From Bacteroidota bacterium (GTDB lineage Bacteria; Bacteroidota; Ignavibacteria; UBA10030; SZUA-254), in NCBI GenBank assembly GCA_036522515.1, contig DATDFQ010000043.1, positions 186,001 through 250,000 on the forward strand: a stretch of DNA of 64,000 bases. Direction: 5' to 3'. Position numbers and translations under genes: made by a program. Each line of letters opens with the position of its first letter. Within the stretch, counting starts at the first letter, position 1. The notes below the pieces were generated by a model that made no database searches, was not told the DNA's origin, and saw only the letters and a program-made list of their open reading frames with translations. Below are positions 56,589 through 64,000 of the stretch, piece by piece.

Positions 56589-56627
56589 CTCGTCATGCTG
56601 ACATGCTCTTGGTCAGCATCTTTCAAC
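56589..56627. repeat. Fragment of the 34059-type repeat
   Basis: CTCGTCATGCTGACATG and the following bases match 34092-34130 with one mismatch over 39 bases. Weaker similarity continues to about 56650. It is probably a decayed copy lying next to a repeat of the other family. Confidence 0.6.
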
Positions 56628-56714
56628 GCTTTTAGAAGGACCCCGTCACCTCCTCCGACTGGGAGACATCAGGAAGGCCTGTGAAGTCTTTGGGAAGAAC
56701 GTGCAGGAAAACGA

Positions 56715-57185
56715 TCAGGGCTTCGCGACGCGCGTCAATTGATTGGCAACCAGTTGCCAGCTTCCCTTGCGCTTCACCCACACATGCATGCTCCGAAAAT
56801 TGTCGGCGGTCGACTGGCCGCTGTATTGGCCCTTCAGAAAGACATGACTTTTGACGACCGCCACATTTCCATAAACCCGCACGTGAACTTGGTCTTCATT
56901 CGGGACGATGGAATCCAGCGCCGTCGCGCCCGATTTCAGATTCGCAATCCGCTCCGCCTTGGTCACGAGGACTCCGCTCGCATTCGTGAACAGGTATTCG
57001 TCGCCCCAAATCGAATCCAGTTTCTTCACATCTTTTTGTATCAGTGCCACGCGGTAGGTGGCGATCCTCTCCATCACCTCTTTGACACTGGCGGAATCGC
57101 CGACCACTTTCGGCGTTTTTGTCTGGGAAAACAGGTTCGGAGAGAGAAGAACAACGAAACTGAGCAACATCACGACGTGTCTCAC
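56715..57185 (-). CDS. Exported DUF4440/SnoaL-like protein
   Basis: This 156-aa protein has a signal peptide (MLLSFVVLLSPNLFSQ) and then an NTF2-like alpha+beta cone. It has VMERIATYRVALIQKDVKKLDSIW (quoted in part), LFTNASG, RVYGNVAVVKSHVFL and WVKRKGSWQLVANQLTRV, as in DUF4440 proteins. GGAGG precedes the GTG start. Some relatives act as nuclear-transport-factor-like binders or ketosteroid-isomerase-fold proteins; the role here is unknown. Confidence 0.8.
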   Translation of the reverse strand: MRHVVMLLSFVVLLSPNLFSQTKTPKVVGDSASVKEVMERIATYRVALIQKDVKKLDSIWGDEYLFTNASGVLVTKAERIANLKSGATALDSIVPNEDQVHVRVYGNVAVVKSHVFLKGQYSGQSTADNFRSMHVWVKRKGSWQLVANQLTRVAKP

Positions 57186-57367
57186 GGGGATGCCTCCATA
57201 GATGATGGGTTGTTGGATTTAGGGATCACGTGTTCTTGGATAGGAGCACCCAAGGTACGGATGGGAAGGTAGCAATCACCAAGGAAAAACGCAACAGGCA
57301 GGCGGGGGAGCGCTGTGAATGAGAACGATGCCAGACGGTGATTTGTCCGTCCTTGGAAGCTACCTAA

Positions 57368-57427
57368 TTGACTTGCTGCCTCTGAGTGTGTATATTGAGT
57401 TTGTAGAATATGATAATATGAATATAC
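57368..57427 (+). promoter_or_regulatory. Promoter and operator of the toxin-antitoxin module
   Basis: TTGACT (57368-57373), 17 bases and TATATT (57391-57396) form a near-consensus promoter. A perfect 7-bp inverted repeat, GTATATT (57390-57396) and AATATAC (57421-57427), overlaps the -10 and the predicted start. That fits autorepression by the AbrB-type antitoxin. Confidence 0.65.
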
Positions 57428-57447
57428 AATCATAACCTGAGGATGGC

Positions 57448-57720
57448 ATGCCCGCCGTAAAAATCGGTACCAGTCGACAGGTGGTAATTCCAAAAAAGAT
57501 TCATGATGAAATCGGACTCACGCCCGGTGATTACCTGGAGGTCGAACTCCACGATGGAAAGGTTGTCTTGACCCCAAAGACCCTCGTTGACAAACAAATC
57601 AAGGATCGTCTCAAAGAGGGTTTGGAAGACATCAAGAGAGGTCGGATCCATGGTCCATTCCATTCTACCAAGGACATGGTCCGCTCGCTCCGCAAGGGTA
57701 AGAAATCCAAGAAGAGGTGA
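57448..57720 (+). CDS. AbrB/MazE-family antitoxin
   Basis: This 90-aa protein starts with the swapped-hairpin AbrB fold: KIGTSRQVVIPKKIHDEIGL (3-22) and GDYLEVELHDGKVVLTPK (27-44). A basic helical tail follows that would hold the toxin. GAGG lies 5 bases before the ATG. Its stop overlaps the toxin start (TGATG), the usual TA coupling. It would bind its own promoter at 57390-57427. Confidence 0.88.
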   Translation: MPAVKIGTSRQVVIPKKIHDEIGLTPGDYLEVELHDGKVVLTPKTLVDKQIKDRLKEGLEDIKRGRIHGPFHSTKDMVRSLRKGKKSKKR

Positions 57721-57965
57721 TGGATCTCTACTACACTGAGCGCTTTCGGAAGAGCTATGAGGAGGCTCCGCTCAAAGTTCAGCGGGCCTTCGATCGAAAG
57801 GTGGCACTGTTGGTAGGTGGCCTGCGCCACCCTTCGCTCAGAGCAAAGAAGTAAGACGAATCAAGAGATATCTGGCAGGCGCGGATTAACGACAATTGGA
57901 GATTCTACTTCACGATCGAGGGAGGGACATATTATCTCCTCGACATTATTCCCCACCCTAAATAG
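57720..57965 (+). pseudogene. RelE/ParE-type toxin broken by an in-frame TAA
   Basis: The frame starts at ATG 57720 (TGATG overlap with the antitoxin). It reads MDLYYTERFRKSYEEAP...RHPSLRAKK and hits TAA at 57852-57854. The same frame continues with DESRDIWQARINDNWRFYFT...YLLDIIPHPK to TAG at 57963. These two parts make one complete RelE-family protein of about 81 aa with no frameshift. The TAA sits where relatives have a residue (often Tyr or Leu) before the 'D-x-x-R-DIW' part. The toxin is therefore probably silenced by one base change, unless the stop is a sequencing error or read through. Confidence 0.85.
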
Positions 57966-57994
57966 TCCTCCTCTAACCGCTACAAAAGGAAAAG

Positions 57995-58067
57995 TGGACA
58001 GGGGCGGAATTGAACCGCCGACACACGGCTTTTCAGGCCGTTGCTCTACCAACTGAGCTACCTGTCC
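57995..58067 (-). tRNA. tRNA-Phe (GAA)
   Basis: Minus-strand cloverleaf. The acceptor GGACAGG (58067-58061) pairs with CCTGTCC (58002-57996), and the discriminator is A at 57995. The D-arm is GCTCAGTTGGTAGAGC, the anticodon loop CTGAAAA gives GAA (Phe), and the T-arm GGTTCAATTCC is conserved. CCA is not encoded. It lies between the broken toxin and the methyltransferase. Confidence 0.95.
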
Positions 58068-58114
58068 AACGCTGGTCTGTTACGCGATGAGAGCCCCGGT
58101 ATTTGAGACCGGGC

Positions 58115-59266
58115 TTATGGTTTCTGGAATGTCAGAAGCTCGCGGCAATCTGAGCTGAGGACGCGCAGTCCCTTCACTTCGGAGAGGCCCTGCGCCGACT
58201 TGGCCATCGATTCCCCCACCCGGCGCGGCAGATAGACCTTTCCCGTCGGCTTGAATCCCGCATCCCGGAAGAGAACCGTTATTTCGTTCGGAAAGTCGAT
58301 GAAATCCGTTACGGTGAAGGCCGGCTCGACCACGATCGATACTTTTCCTCCCGACTTGAGAATCCTGGTGCACTCCCGCACGATACCCTTGAATTTCAGG
58401 ATGAATTCGGCTTTCGAGGCGTCCATGCTCACTTCGAAATCGGTCGCCGAATCCTTCTGTGTGAAATCGGACGGCGGATCAAGGAAGATGTAATCAACCG
58501 ATCCGGACTGCTCCGGAATCCCGGTCAGGAGGATGTTGTTCCGTGCAATGCGGTCGTCGATCGGATTGATATCGTACATCTTGTATTTCCGGTTGCTGAA
58601 ATGCGGCAGCACATCGATGATGTCTCCCAGCGTTCCGCTTCCTGCGAACGGGTCGATAATGTAGTCGTCCGGCTTCGAGTAGTAGTAGAGCGCGTTCGCC
58701 ACAATGTGGCCCGGCAGTCTTCCCTTGAAGCTCGGCTTTCCGAAGCGGGGGTCCGGCGTCTCGAATGTCCAGACATTGCGCTCGCGCAGGTCGAACCCGT
58801 ATTTCGTACGCTCGTCGATTCTCTTGGCGACATCGTCGTCATGAATCTTCTTGCGAAGATCCGAGATTGTCCAGTGGTAATCGAGAGCCATCTTCTCGTA
58901 CTGGTCCCGCTTCCGGGTCTCGTCGACTTTTGTCGCGAGATCGAAGTAAAATACCTCCGGCAGTTGACGTTTCTTGACGTCGGGGTAGTACGAGTAGTAT
59001 TGCTGGCACTGCTTCAGCATCGAATAGGGAAATTTGATCCCGGGGTGCGATGTCACCATCTTCAGGACATGATCCTCGAACATCCCCGCCTTGCGGGCGA
59101 CCGGCATCACCTTTTCGACAAGGAACCTGCCGAGGTCCCAGTAATTGTCGACGTTGAACGAGTTGAGCTCTCGTACAAGGTCCGCCACTGAAAACTGTTT
59201 CGGCTCGGTTCGCGATGCGCTTTGACGCGTTGCGGGCGCCGGTTTCTTCTTTGCTTTCTGTGCCAT
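58115..59266 (-). CDS. Orphan DNA methyltransferase with DUF1016-like N-terminus
   Basis: This is a 383-aa protein. Residues 25-142 follow the DUF1016_N (YhcG-like) pattern, including NYWDLGRFLVEKV, KFPYSMLKQCQQYYSYYP and DYHWTISDLRKKI. The C-terminal part is an amino-methyltransferase: DPFAGSGT (205-212, SAM site) and later LDPPSDF (262-268). Motif I before IV is the alpha/gamma-type order. The fourth residue of DPPY is Ser here, which is unusual. ATG 59266 with AAGGA upstream is preferred; the longer frame adds 24 residues. No restriction endonuclease is adjacent. N6-adenine or N4-cytosine specificity is unknown. Confidence 0.8.
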   Translation of the reverse strand: MAQKAKKKPAPATRQSASRTEPKQFSVADLVRELNSFNVDNYWDLGRFLVEKVMPVARKAGMFEDHVLKMVTSHPGIKFPYSMLKQCQQYYSYYPDVKKRQLPEVFYFDLATKVDETRKRDQYEKMALDYHWTISDLRKKIHDDDVAKRIDERTKYGFDLRERNVWTFETPDPRFGKPSFKGRLPGHIVANALYYYSKPDDYIIDPFAGSGTLGDIIDVLPHFSNRKYKMYDINPIDDRIARNNILLTGIPEQSGSVDYIFLDPPSDFTQKDSATDFEVSMDASKAEFILKFKGIVRECTRILKSGGKVSIVVEPAFTVTDFIDFPNEITVLFRDAGFKPTGKVYLPRRVGESMAKSAQGLSEVKGLRVLSSDCRELLTFQKP

Positions 59267-59484
59267 TGGTTTTCCTTCCCGGATATGCTCTTGCCGCCCG
59301 GCTGCGAGGCCGCCGTGAGTAAGAGGATTAAGAAACATGGTGAAGACAGACGATTAACGGCTCGAAATATACGAAAGATGCGCCGAAAAATCAACCTCCC
59401 CGCCCCCTTTTACGCCCTTTTTGTCGGTCATGAGCCTCGCTCCCGCGGTCTCCGATCTCAAGCAGAGATTGGGAACCAAAGGAA

Positions 59485-59511
59485 CGAAGCCTGAAGGCTG
59501 CGGCTACCGGT
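59485..59511. repeat. Decayed REP-like unit
   Basis: AAGCCTGAAGGCTGCGGCTACCG resembles one hairpin of the 27872-27938 element, in particular the CCT-GAAGG stem and the GGCTACCG tail. A single unit is present in the gap before the SDR gene end. Confidence 0.5.
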
Positions 59512-59523
59512 GGCCCGAGGGGG

Positions 59524-60369
59524 TTACTCGAACTCCGTCGGGCTCTTTTGCCCGACGTAACTTACGATATCTTCTCCCCCATCCACCCCGATGACATTTC
59601 CCGATATAAACGACGCGTCGTCGAGTGAAAGGAGCGCAATCGCTCGCGCGACGTCCTCGGGGGTGGTCACCCGCATTTGCGGATTCTTCCCGCGGGCGAT
59701 TTTCAGCATGCTCGCCGCTCCGGGTATCTTTCGGAGCGCCGGTGTGTCTGTCACTCCCGCCAGTATGGAATTTGCCGTGATCCCGTGGGGGCCGAGTTCC
59801 ATCGCCAGCTGGCGGATATGCGATTCCAGGGCTGCCTTTGCGGCAGAAACGGCCCCATAGTTGGGGAGCACGTGGTGCCCCCCGGAACTCGTCATGGCAA
59901 AGACCCTGCCGCCTGACTTCATAAATCCGTTCACGAACACGGCCTGCGTCCAGTAGACGATCGAATTCGCCATGACGTCGAGCGTCATTTCCATCTGGGC
60001 CTGCGAGAGGATGTCGTCGGCCTTTTTCGCGATGTAGGGCCTCAGCGTGCCGAACGCCAGCGAATGAACCAGCGTGCGTATGGTGGCTTCCGGCGACGAA
60101 CTGAATTCCTTCCGGATCGCCTCGATGGTCTCCGCGCGTTTCTCCGCGCTCGAAGCGTTGACATTGAAGAAGACCGCTTTCGATCCGGCCGCGCGTATCT
60201 CACCGGTGATCCGCTCCACGTTAGGCATCGTCGAGGCCCTGTCGAAGTGAACGCCGAACACGTTCATGCCCCGCCGGGCCAGCTCTAACGCAGCCGCGCC
60301 TCCAAATCCGCTCGACGCGCCGAGGATGAGCGCCCAATGATGCTTGCTGAACTGCGCGGTTTGCGGCAC
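59524..60369 (-). CDS. FabL/FabI-like enoyl-ACP reductase (SDR family)
   Basis: This is a 281-aa Rossmann-fold oxidoreductase. It has GASSGFGGAAALELARRG (18-35, cofactor loop of the classical SDR type) and LVHSLAFG, as in enoyl-ACP reductases. The active-site Tyr and Lys are spaced as Y-x6-K in YGAVSAAK (near 178), the FabI/FabL spacing rather than the Y-x3-K of ketoreductases. ITANSILAGVTDTPAL and the C-terminal GNVIGVDGGEDIV match FabL-type ends. It probably reduces enoyl-ACP in fatty acid synthesis. The start is GTG 60369 with AAGGAATAGCC upstream. Confidence 0.8.
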   Translation of the reverse strand: MPQTAQFSKHHWALILGASSGFGGAAALELARRGMNVFGVHFDRASTMPNVERITGEIRAAGSKAVFFNVNASSAEKRAETIEAIRKEFSSSPEATIRTLVHSLAFGTLRPYIAKKADDILSQAQMEMTLDVMANSIVYWTQAVFVNGFMKSGGRVFAMTSSGGHHVLPNYGAVSAAKAALESHIRQLAMELGPHGITANSILAGVTDTPALRKIPGAASMLKIARGKNPQMRVTTPEDVARAIALLSLDDASFISGNVIGVDGGEDIVSYVGQKSPTEFE

Positions 60370-60447
60370 GGCTATTCCTTCTGAACGGTGATGAGAGACC
60401 AGGTTAGGATGCGCCCAAGATGGGAATTTTCGGCCTGAAAAACAACT

Positions 60448-62280
60448 CTACTCGACGGTGACGCTCTTGGCCAGGTTGCGCGGTTGATCCACATCCGTCC
60501 CCCGGGCGAGTGCAATATAGTACGCAAGGAGTTGGAGGGGTATGCTGTTCACGATCGGCCCGAAGAAGTTATAGGTCCTGGGGACACGGATCACGTACTC
60601 CGCAAGGGAGTCGATCTCGGTATCGTCTTCATTGGCGATGGCGATAATACGCCCCTTTCGCGCCCGAACCTCCTGCATGTTGCTCACGACCTTGTCGTAG
60701 ATCGCATCCTTCGGCACGATAAACACCACGGGCATATCGTTGTCGATCAGAGCGATCGGCCCGTGCTTCATTTCCGCGGCCGGATAACCTTCGGCGTGGA
60801 TGTAAGAGATCTCTTTCAGCTTGAGCGCCCCCTCCAGGGCCGTGGGGAAATTACTCCCTCTTCCCAGATACAGGAAGTTCCGCACGTTCTTGAACTCTTC
60901 TGCGATCAAGCGAATGTGCCCGGAGTTTTCGAGGACCTTCGACACTTTCGCGGGAATGGACATCAGATCCGTAGCGAGAAGGCGGCCCTGTTCCGCCGAA
61001 AGGCCGCGGTGACGGGCCAGCAGCAGTGTGATGAGCGAGAGCACGGCAATCTGCGAAGTAAACGCCTTCGTGGAAGCCACTCCGATCTCGGGCCCCGCGT
61101 GAATGTATACTCCTGCCTCCGTTTCCCGCGCGATAGTGCTCCCGACGACATTGACGATGCCGAGGACGGTGGCTCCCTTCGCCCGGCCCTCGCGCAACGC
61201 TGCAAGGGTATCTGCGGTTTCACCGCTCTGGCTGATCATGAACATCACGTCATCAGGGCTGACAATCGGATTTCGATACCGGAACTCGGAAGCGTAGTCC
61301 ACCTCCACCGGAATCCGGGCGAGCTGTTCGAGCATATACTTTCCGGCCAGGGCCGCGTGCCACGAGGTGCCGCACGCCGTGATAATGATCCTCCTCGCAT
61401 TCAGTAGCTTCTCGAGAACAGGCTCCAGCCCTCCCAGCTTCGCGGTTCCCTCGTTGACCAGAAGCCGGCCGCGAAGAGCGTTGTGGATCGATTCGGGCTG
61501 CTCGTGGATCTCCTTGAGCATGAAATGCTCTAAACCGCCCTTTTCGATCTGCTCGAGATCGAACGTGATTTCCTCCACCTCCTTGATGATTTCCTCATCA
61601 TGGATCGTTTTCGTGGAGAAAGAATCGGCCGTAATGCACGCGACCTCCCCGTCCTCAAGGTACACGACCTGGCGGGTGTGGTCGACCAGCGCGGCGGCGT
61701 CCGACGCGATGAGATTCTCGGCCTCACCCACTCCGATGACGAGCGGGCTCCCCTTCCGTGCGGCGATAATCTTGTCGGGTTCCTTCGTCGAAACGACGAG
61801 GATTCCGTACGCCCCCTCCACCTCGAGCAATGCCTTGCGCACAGCCGTAAAGAGATCGCTCGAGTGCTTGTACATCTCCTCGATAAGGTGAACAAGGACT
61901 TCGGTATCCGTCACGGTACGGATAACATGACCGTCCGCCTCGAGTTTCCGCTTCAGCGTGAGATAGTTCTCGATAATGCCGTTATGGATGATGGCGATTT
62001 CGCGTTTGCAGTCCCAATGGGGATGCGCGTTCCCGTCCGTCGGCTCGCCATGCGTCGCCCAGCGGGTGTGCCCGATACCGAGATTCGACCGGTAGCCGTT
62101 CCCGCCGATCAGATTCACCAACTCCGCGACCTTTCCGGCTTTTTTGAAGACGGTCAGTTCCTTGCCGTTCACGAGGGCGACTCCGGCGGAGTCGTAACCG
62201 CGGTACTCAAGCCTCTGGAGCCCCTCAAGAATAATCGGGAGACAATTCTTCGGTCCGATATAGCCGACTATGCCGCACAT
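60448..62280 (-). CDS. glmS: Glutamine-fructose-6-phosphate aminotransferase
   Basis: GlmS makes glucosamine-6-phosphate from fructose-6-phosphate and glutamine, the first step toward UDP-GlcNAc. It is 610 aa, the standard length. Cys2 starts the glutaminase domain (MCGIVGYIG, about 1-240), with THGEPTDGNAHPH and HNGIIENY. Two SIS domains follow, with CGTSWHAALAGKYMLEQLA, ISQSGETADTLAAL and STKAFTSQIAVL. The C-terminal tail ending LAKSVTVE is conserved. ATG 62280 has AGGA upstream. No glmS ribozyme fits in the short leader. A candidate promoter lies at 62322-62350. Confidence 0.98.
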   Translation of the reverse strand: MCGIVGYIGPKNCLPIILEGLQRLEYRGYDSAGVALVNGKELTVFKKAGKVAELVNLIGGNGYRSNLGIGHTRWATHGEPTDGNAHPHWDCKREIAIIHNGIIENYLTLKRKLEADGHVIRTVTDTEVLVHLIEEMYKHSSDLFTAVRKALLEVEGAYGILVVSTKEPDKIIAARKGSPLVIGVGEAENLIASDAAALVDHTRQVVYLEDGEVACITADSFSTKTIHDEEIIKEVEEITFDLEQIEKGGLEHFMLKEIHEQPESIHNALRGRLLVNEGTAKLGGLEPVLEKLLNARRIIITACGTSWHAALAGKYMLEQLARIPVEVDYASEFRYRNPIVSPDDVMFMISQSGETADTLAALREGRAKGATVLGIVNVVGSTIARETEAGVYIHAGPEIGVASTKAFTSQIAVLSLITLLLARHRGLSAEQGRLLATDLMSIPAKVSKVLENSGHIRLIAEEFKNVRNFLYLGRGSNFPTALEGALKLKEISYIHAEGYPAAEMKHGPIALIDNDMPVVFIVPKDAIYDKVVSNMQEVRARKGRIIAIANEDDTEIDSLAEYVIRVPRTYNFFGPIVNSIPLQLLAYYIALARGTDVDQPRNLAKSVTVE

Positions 62281-62321
62281 GATCGTATCCTATCTCGAAA
62301 AAACGTCATATTCATACAAAA

Positions 62322-62350
62322 AATGTAGGGATTTCCCCGTCCAATTACAA
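62322..62350 (-). promoter_or_regulatory. Candidate promoter of glmS
   Basis: On the minus strand TTGTAA (62350-62345), 17 bases and TACATT (62327-62322) predict a start near 62315, giving a 35-base leader. It begins right after the pgeF stop, so glmS may also be read from the upstream pair. Confidence 0.4.
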
Positions 62351-62359
62351 TGATTCCGG

Positions 62360-63178
62360 TCATCGGATGCCGATCACGCCGGTCATCCTTCCGGAGTGTT
62401 TGCCATCTCTCCGGAATGAGTGAAGGAGTTCCGGACTGCAGATCGTGCAATACGGGGATACCTCGATGTTCTCGTCGCGTGCTCCCCATGCCAACAGTTG
62501 AGAACGGTTGGCTTCCTTCAGGTTAAGATGAGGCGATCTCCCTTGCACCCGCTCGACGTGCGCCGTGTCGAACTGCGCGGCGACCTCCTCCCCTACTTCG
62601 TAGCAACAAACTCCTGCACCGGGACCGATCCAGGCGACCAGGTCCTCGGGCCTCGCCGACTCCCGGGCAAGCAGTTCCAACGCATGGGATAAAATTCCCA
62701 GGCGCGTCCCCTTCCAGCCTGCGTGCACAAGCCCCATAATCCCGGCCACCGGATCGAAGAGAAAAATGGGAAGACAATCAGCAATTGAAACGCTGAGATA
62801 AAGCCCGGGGTTCCGGGTGAGAAGACCGTCACATGCCTCATAACGGCCGGGCTCCGAGACGAGGCGCACTACGGCGCCATGTATTTGCGCTGGAACCGAC
62901 AACTGGCCCTCGACGAGCCCCAGTGCCGCGAGGAACCGCTCGCGGTTGGTCCGGACGCACGCCGGATCGTCGCCAACTTTGAAGCTTGTATTCATGCCGA
63001 ACGGCTCGGGGCTCACTCCCCCTTTGCGTGTGCCTAATCCGGAGACCAGTTGCGGAAAGCGGGAAAGCAGGTGAGATCGAAGGACGACCACCTCTCCGGG
63101 AGGCCCCCCCTTCGACGGGTTCGGGGGAATTCCGGGGCCGGACCGGTCAGAGTTCTGCATTTCAGGGTTGGCGGTCAT
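62360..63178 (-). CDS. pgeF: Purine nucleoside phosphorylase/laccase-domain protein (YfiH/PgeF)
   Basis: This 272-aa member of the DUF152/LACC1 family has SIADCLPIFLFDP, GLVHAGWKGTRLGI, the zinc-site Cys and His in VCCYEVG and VHAGWKG, and the SPYCTICSPELLHSFRRDG end. Family members act as multi-substrate nucleoside phosphorylases/deaminases; E. coli YfiH is linked to peptidoglycan editing. The start overlaps the end of the upstream sensor kinase by 17 bp, so the two are co-translated. It is followed by glmS, which also feeds cell-wall synthesis. Confidence 0.9.
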   Translation of the reverse strand: MTANPEMQNSDRSGPGIPPNPSKGGPPGEVVVLRSHLLSRFPQLVSGLGTRKGGVSPEPFGMNTSFKVGDDPACVRTNRERFLAALGLVEGQLSVPAQIHGAVVRLVSEPGRYEACDGLLTRNPGLYLSVSIADCLPIFLFDPVAGIMGLVHAGWKGTRLGILSHALELLARESARPEDLVAWIGPGAGVCCYEVGEEVAAQFDTAHVERVQGRSPHLNLKEANRSQLLAWGARDENIEVSPYCTICSPELLHSFRRDGKHSGRMTGVIGIR

Positions 63179-64000
63179 TAGCGGTTTCCACGGACTCCGT
63201 TCCTCCTACCAGGGGCAGCAGGATGATCGCCGCGGTTCCGTTTCCCACGCTACTCTCCAGGGTGATCGATCCACCCAGGTCATCGATGATTTTCTTGACG
63301 ATCGCCAATCCCAAACCCATTCCGTCGGTCTTGGTGGAGAAGTTCGGCTCAAATAACCGGGCGCGCACCTCCGCCGGGATTCCCGGTCCGTCATCCTTGA
63401 TGCGGATGAGAATGCTTTCTCCGCTCCGGCGCGTGCTCATGGCGACGGTACCGCCGTGCTCCATCGCCTGAACGGCATTCCGGAGAATGTTGATGAAGAC
63501 ACGGCGCAACTCTTCGCGGTCGGCGTTCACCCTGGGATGGCCGGGCCCAAAGTCCGTGACGAACTTGATTTTTCCGTCCTGTTCGTAGAGGTCTCTGGCC
63601 TCGCCGAGGATTTCGTGGATATCGCAAACCTCGAGCTTTCGCTCCGGCATGCGTGCAAAGGTGGAAAATTCGGTGGCGATCCTGCTCAACGTCTCGATCT
63701 GGACCAGCAGCGTGTCGGAGATCGATTCCAGAAGCCTGGAAAAGTCTTTCGCACCGTCCCTGTAGGCCTGCCGGAGGTGCTGGATGGAAAGCTTCATCGG
63801 CGTTAGCGGGTTCTTGATTTCATGGGCGATTTGCTTCGCCATCTCTCTCCAGGCAAGCTCGCGCTGCGCTTTGATCATCTGTGCCTGCGCCAGTTTGAGA
63901 TCCCGCACCATTTCGCCGAATGCCTGTTCGAGATCTCCCATCTCATCCCGCCCCTCGCCTTCCAGATCCACATCGAGGGTCCCCCGGGCGACCTGCTGCG
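63162..64000 (-). CDS. Sensor histidine kinase, 5' end beyond the window
   Basis: This is the partial C-terminal part of a kinase, cut by the window edge. In frame from 63998 it reads a HAMP-like segment (QVARGTLDVDLEG...GDLEQAFGEMV), then a DHp helix with the phosphoacceptor His in MAKQIAHEIKNPLTPMKLSIQHLR. The HATPase domain shows NILRNAVQAME, DDGPGIPAEVRARLFEPNFSTKTDGMGLGLAIV and TAAIILLP (quoted in parts). All ATP-binding boxes are present. The real start lies upstream, where membrane helices and a sensor domain are expected. The form resembles NtrY/AtoS-type kinases, which pair with NtrC-type regulators; no partner is adjacent. Confidence 0.93.
   Translation of the reverse strand, partial: QQVARGTLDVDLEGEGRDEMGDLEQAFGEMVRDLKLAQAQMIKAQRELAWREMAKQIAHEIKNPLTPMKLSIQHLRQAYRDGAKDFSRLLESISDTLLVQIETLSRIATEFSTFARMPERKLEVCDIHEILGEARDLYEQDGKIKFVTDFGPGHPRVNADREELRRVFINILRNAVQAMEHGGTVAMSTRRSGESILIRIKDDGPGIPAEVRARLFEPNFSTKTDGMGLGLAIVKKIIDDLGGSITLESSVGNGTAAIILLPLVGGTESVETANDRQP

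Noticed and set aside
58115..59266. Complete restriction-modification system
   Set aside because: No endonuclease or specificity gene is adjacent to the methyltransferase.
62281..62359. glmS ribozyme upstream of glmS
   Set aside because: Only 79 bp lie before pgeF, too short for the ~150-nt ribozyme, and its core is not visible.

Overview
The window looks like a chromosomal piece of a free-living, Gram-negative member of the Bacteroidota/Ignavibacteriota/Chlorobi (FCB) group. The evidence is a type IX secretion sorting domain (42255-44000), a TonB receptor with a carboxypeptidase-regulatory-like domain, two very large VPS10/BNR-repeat exoproteins, a DUF2723 membrane protein, two TolC-type efflux systems, and dispersed palindromes of the kind that give spurious 'HPERSEGS' peptides. 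Base composition is fairly GC-rich. TTG and GTG starts are common. Candidate promoters are of the TTGACA-17-TATAAT type. I cannot assign a species.

Layout. 1-7420 (minus strand): tRNA-Gly and tRNA-Cys, greA, a tgt-yajC-ribBA run, then nuoN-nnrD-vanZ. 7507-10882 (plus): an ECF sigma factor, a zinc-finger/HEAT anti-sigma factor and two secreted DUF4097 proteins. 10893-17547 (minus): a DUF2723 membrane protein, a VPS10/BNR exoprotein and a stand-alone receiver. 17674-27767 (minus): two adjacent efflux systems, one a MacA/MacB-permease/TolC set without an ATPase, the other a TolC/adaptor/RND pump. 27962-33956: a secreted LolA-like protein, a second VPS10/BNR exoprotein, a small unknown protein, an NtrC-type regulator and a tiny exported peptide. 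34212-39603: an ABC ATPase/permease pair, a Mug-like protein without its catalytic motif, a tandem-duplicated unknown domain, an intact phosphopantetheinyl transferase and a truncated adenylation domain.

39807-48403 is an amino-sugar locus. A ROK repressor is fused by stop/start overlap to a TonB receptor, followed by a T9SS beta-helix protein and a NagB-PIG-L fusion. A palindrome sits at the predicted transcription start. Next come a divergent surface phosphoesterase and, at 51396-56205, an unusual operon of Ser/Thr kinase, small unknown protein, class I isoprenoid-synthase fold protein and GH18 chitinase. GlmS lies further on, so synthesis, degradation and uptake of amino sugars are all represented.

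56429-64000: palindromic repeats, a DUF4440-like protein, an AbrB/RelE toxin-antitoxin module whose toxin is broken by an in-frame TAA, tRNA-Phe, an orphan DNA methyltransferase with a DUF1016-like N-terminus, a FabL-like reductase, glmS, pgeF and a sensor kinase cut by the window edge.

Most promising for novelty are the kinase/isoprenoid-fold/chitinase operon, the ROK-controlled GlcNAc locus with its operator, the DUF1016-methyltransferase, and the residual adenylation-domain/PPTase locus. No CRISPR array, prophage or transposase was seen.
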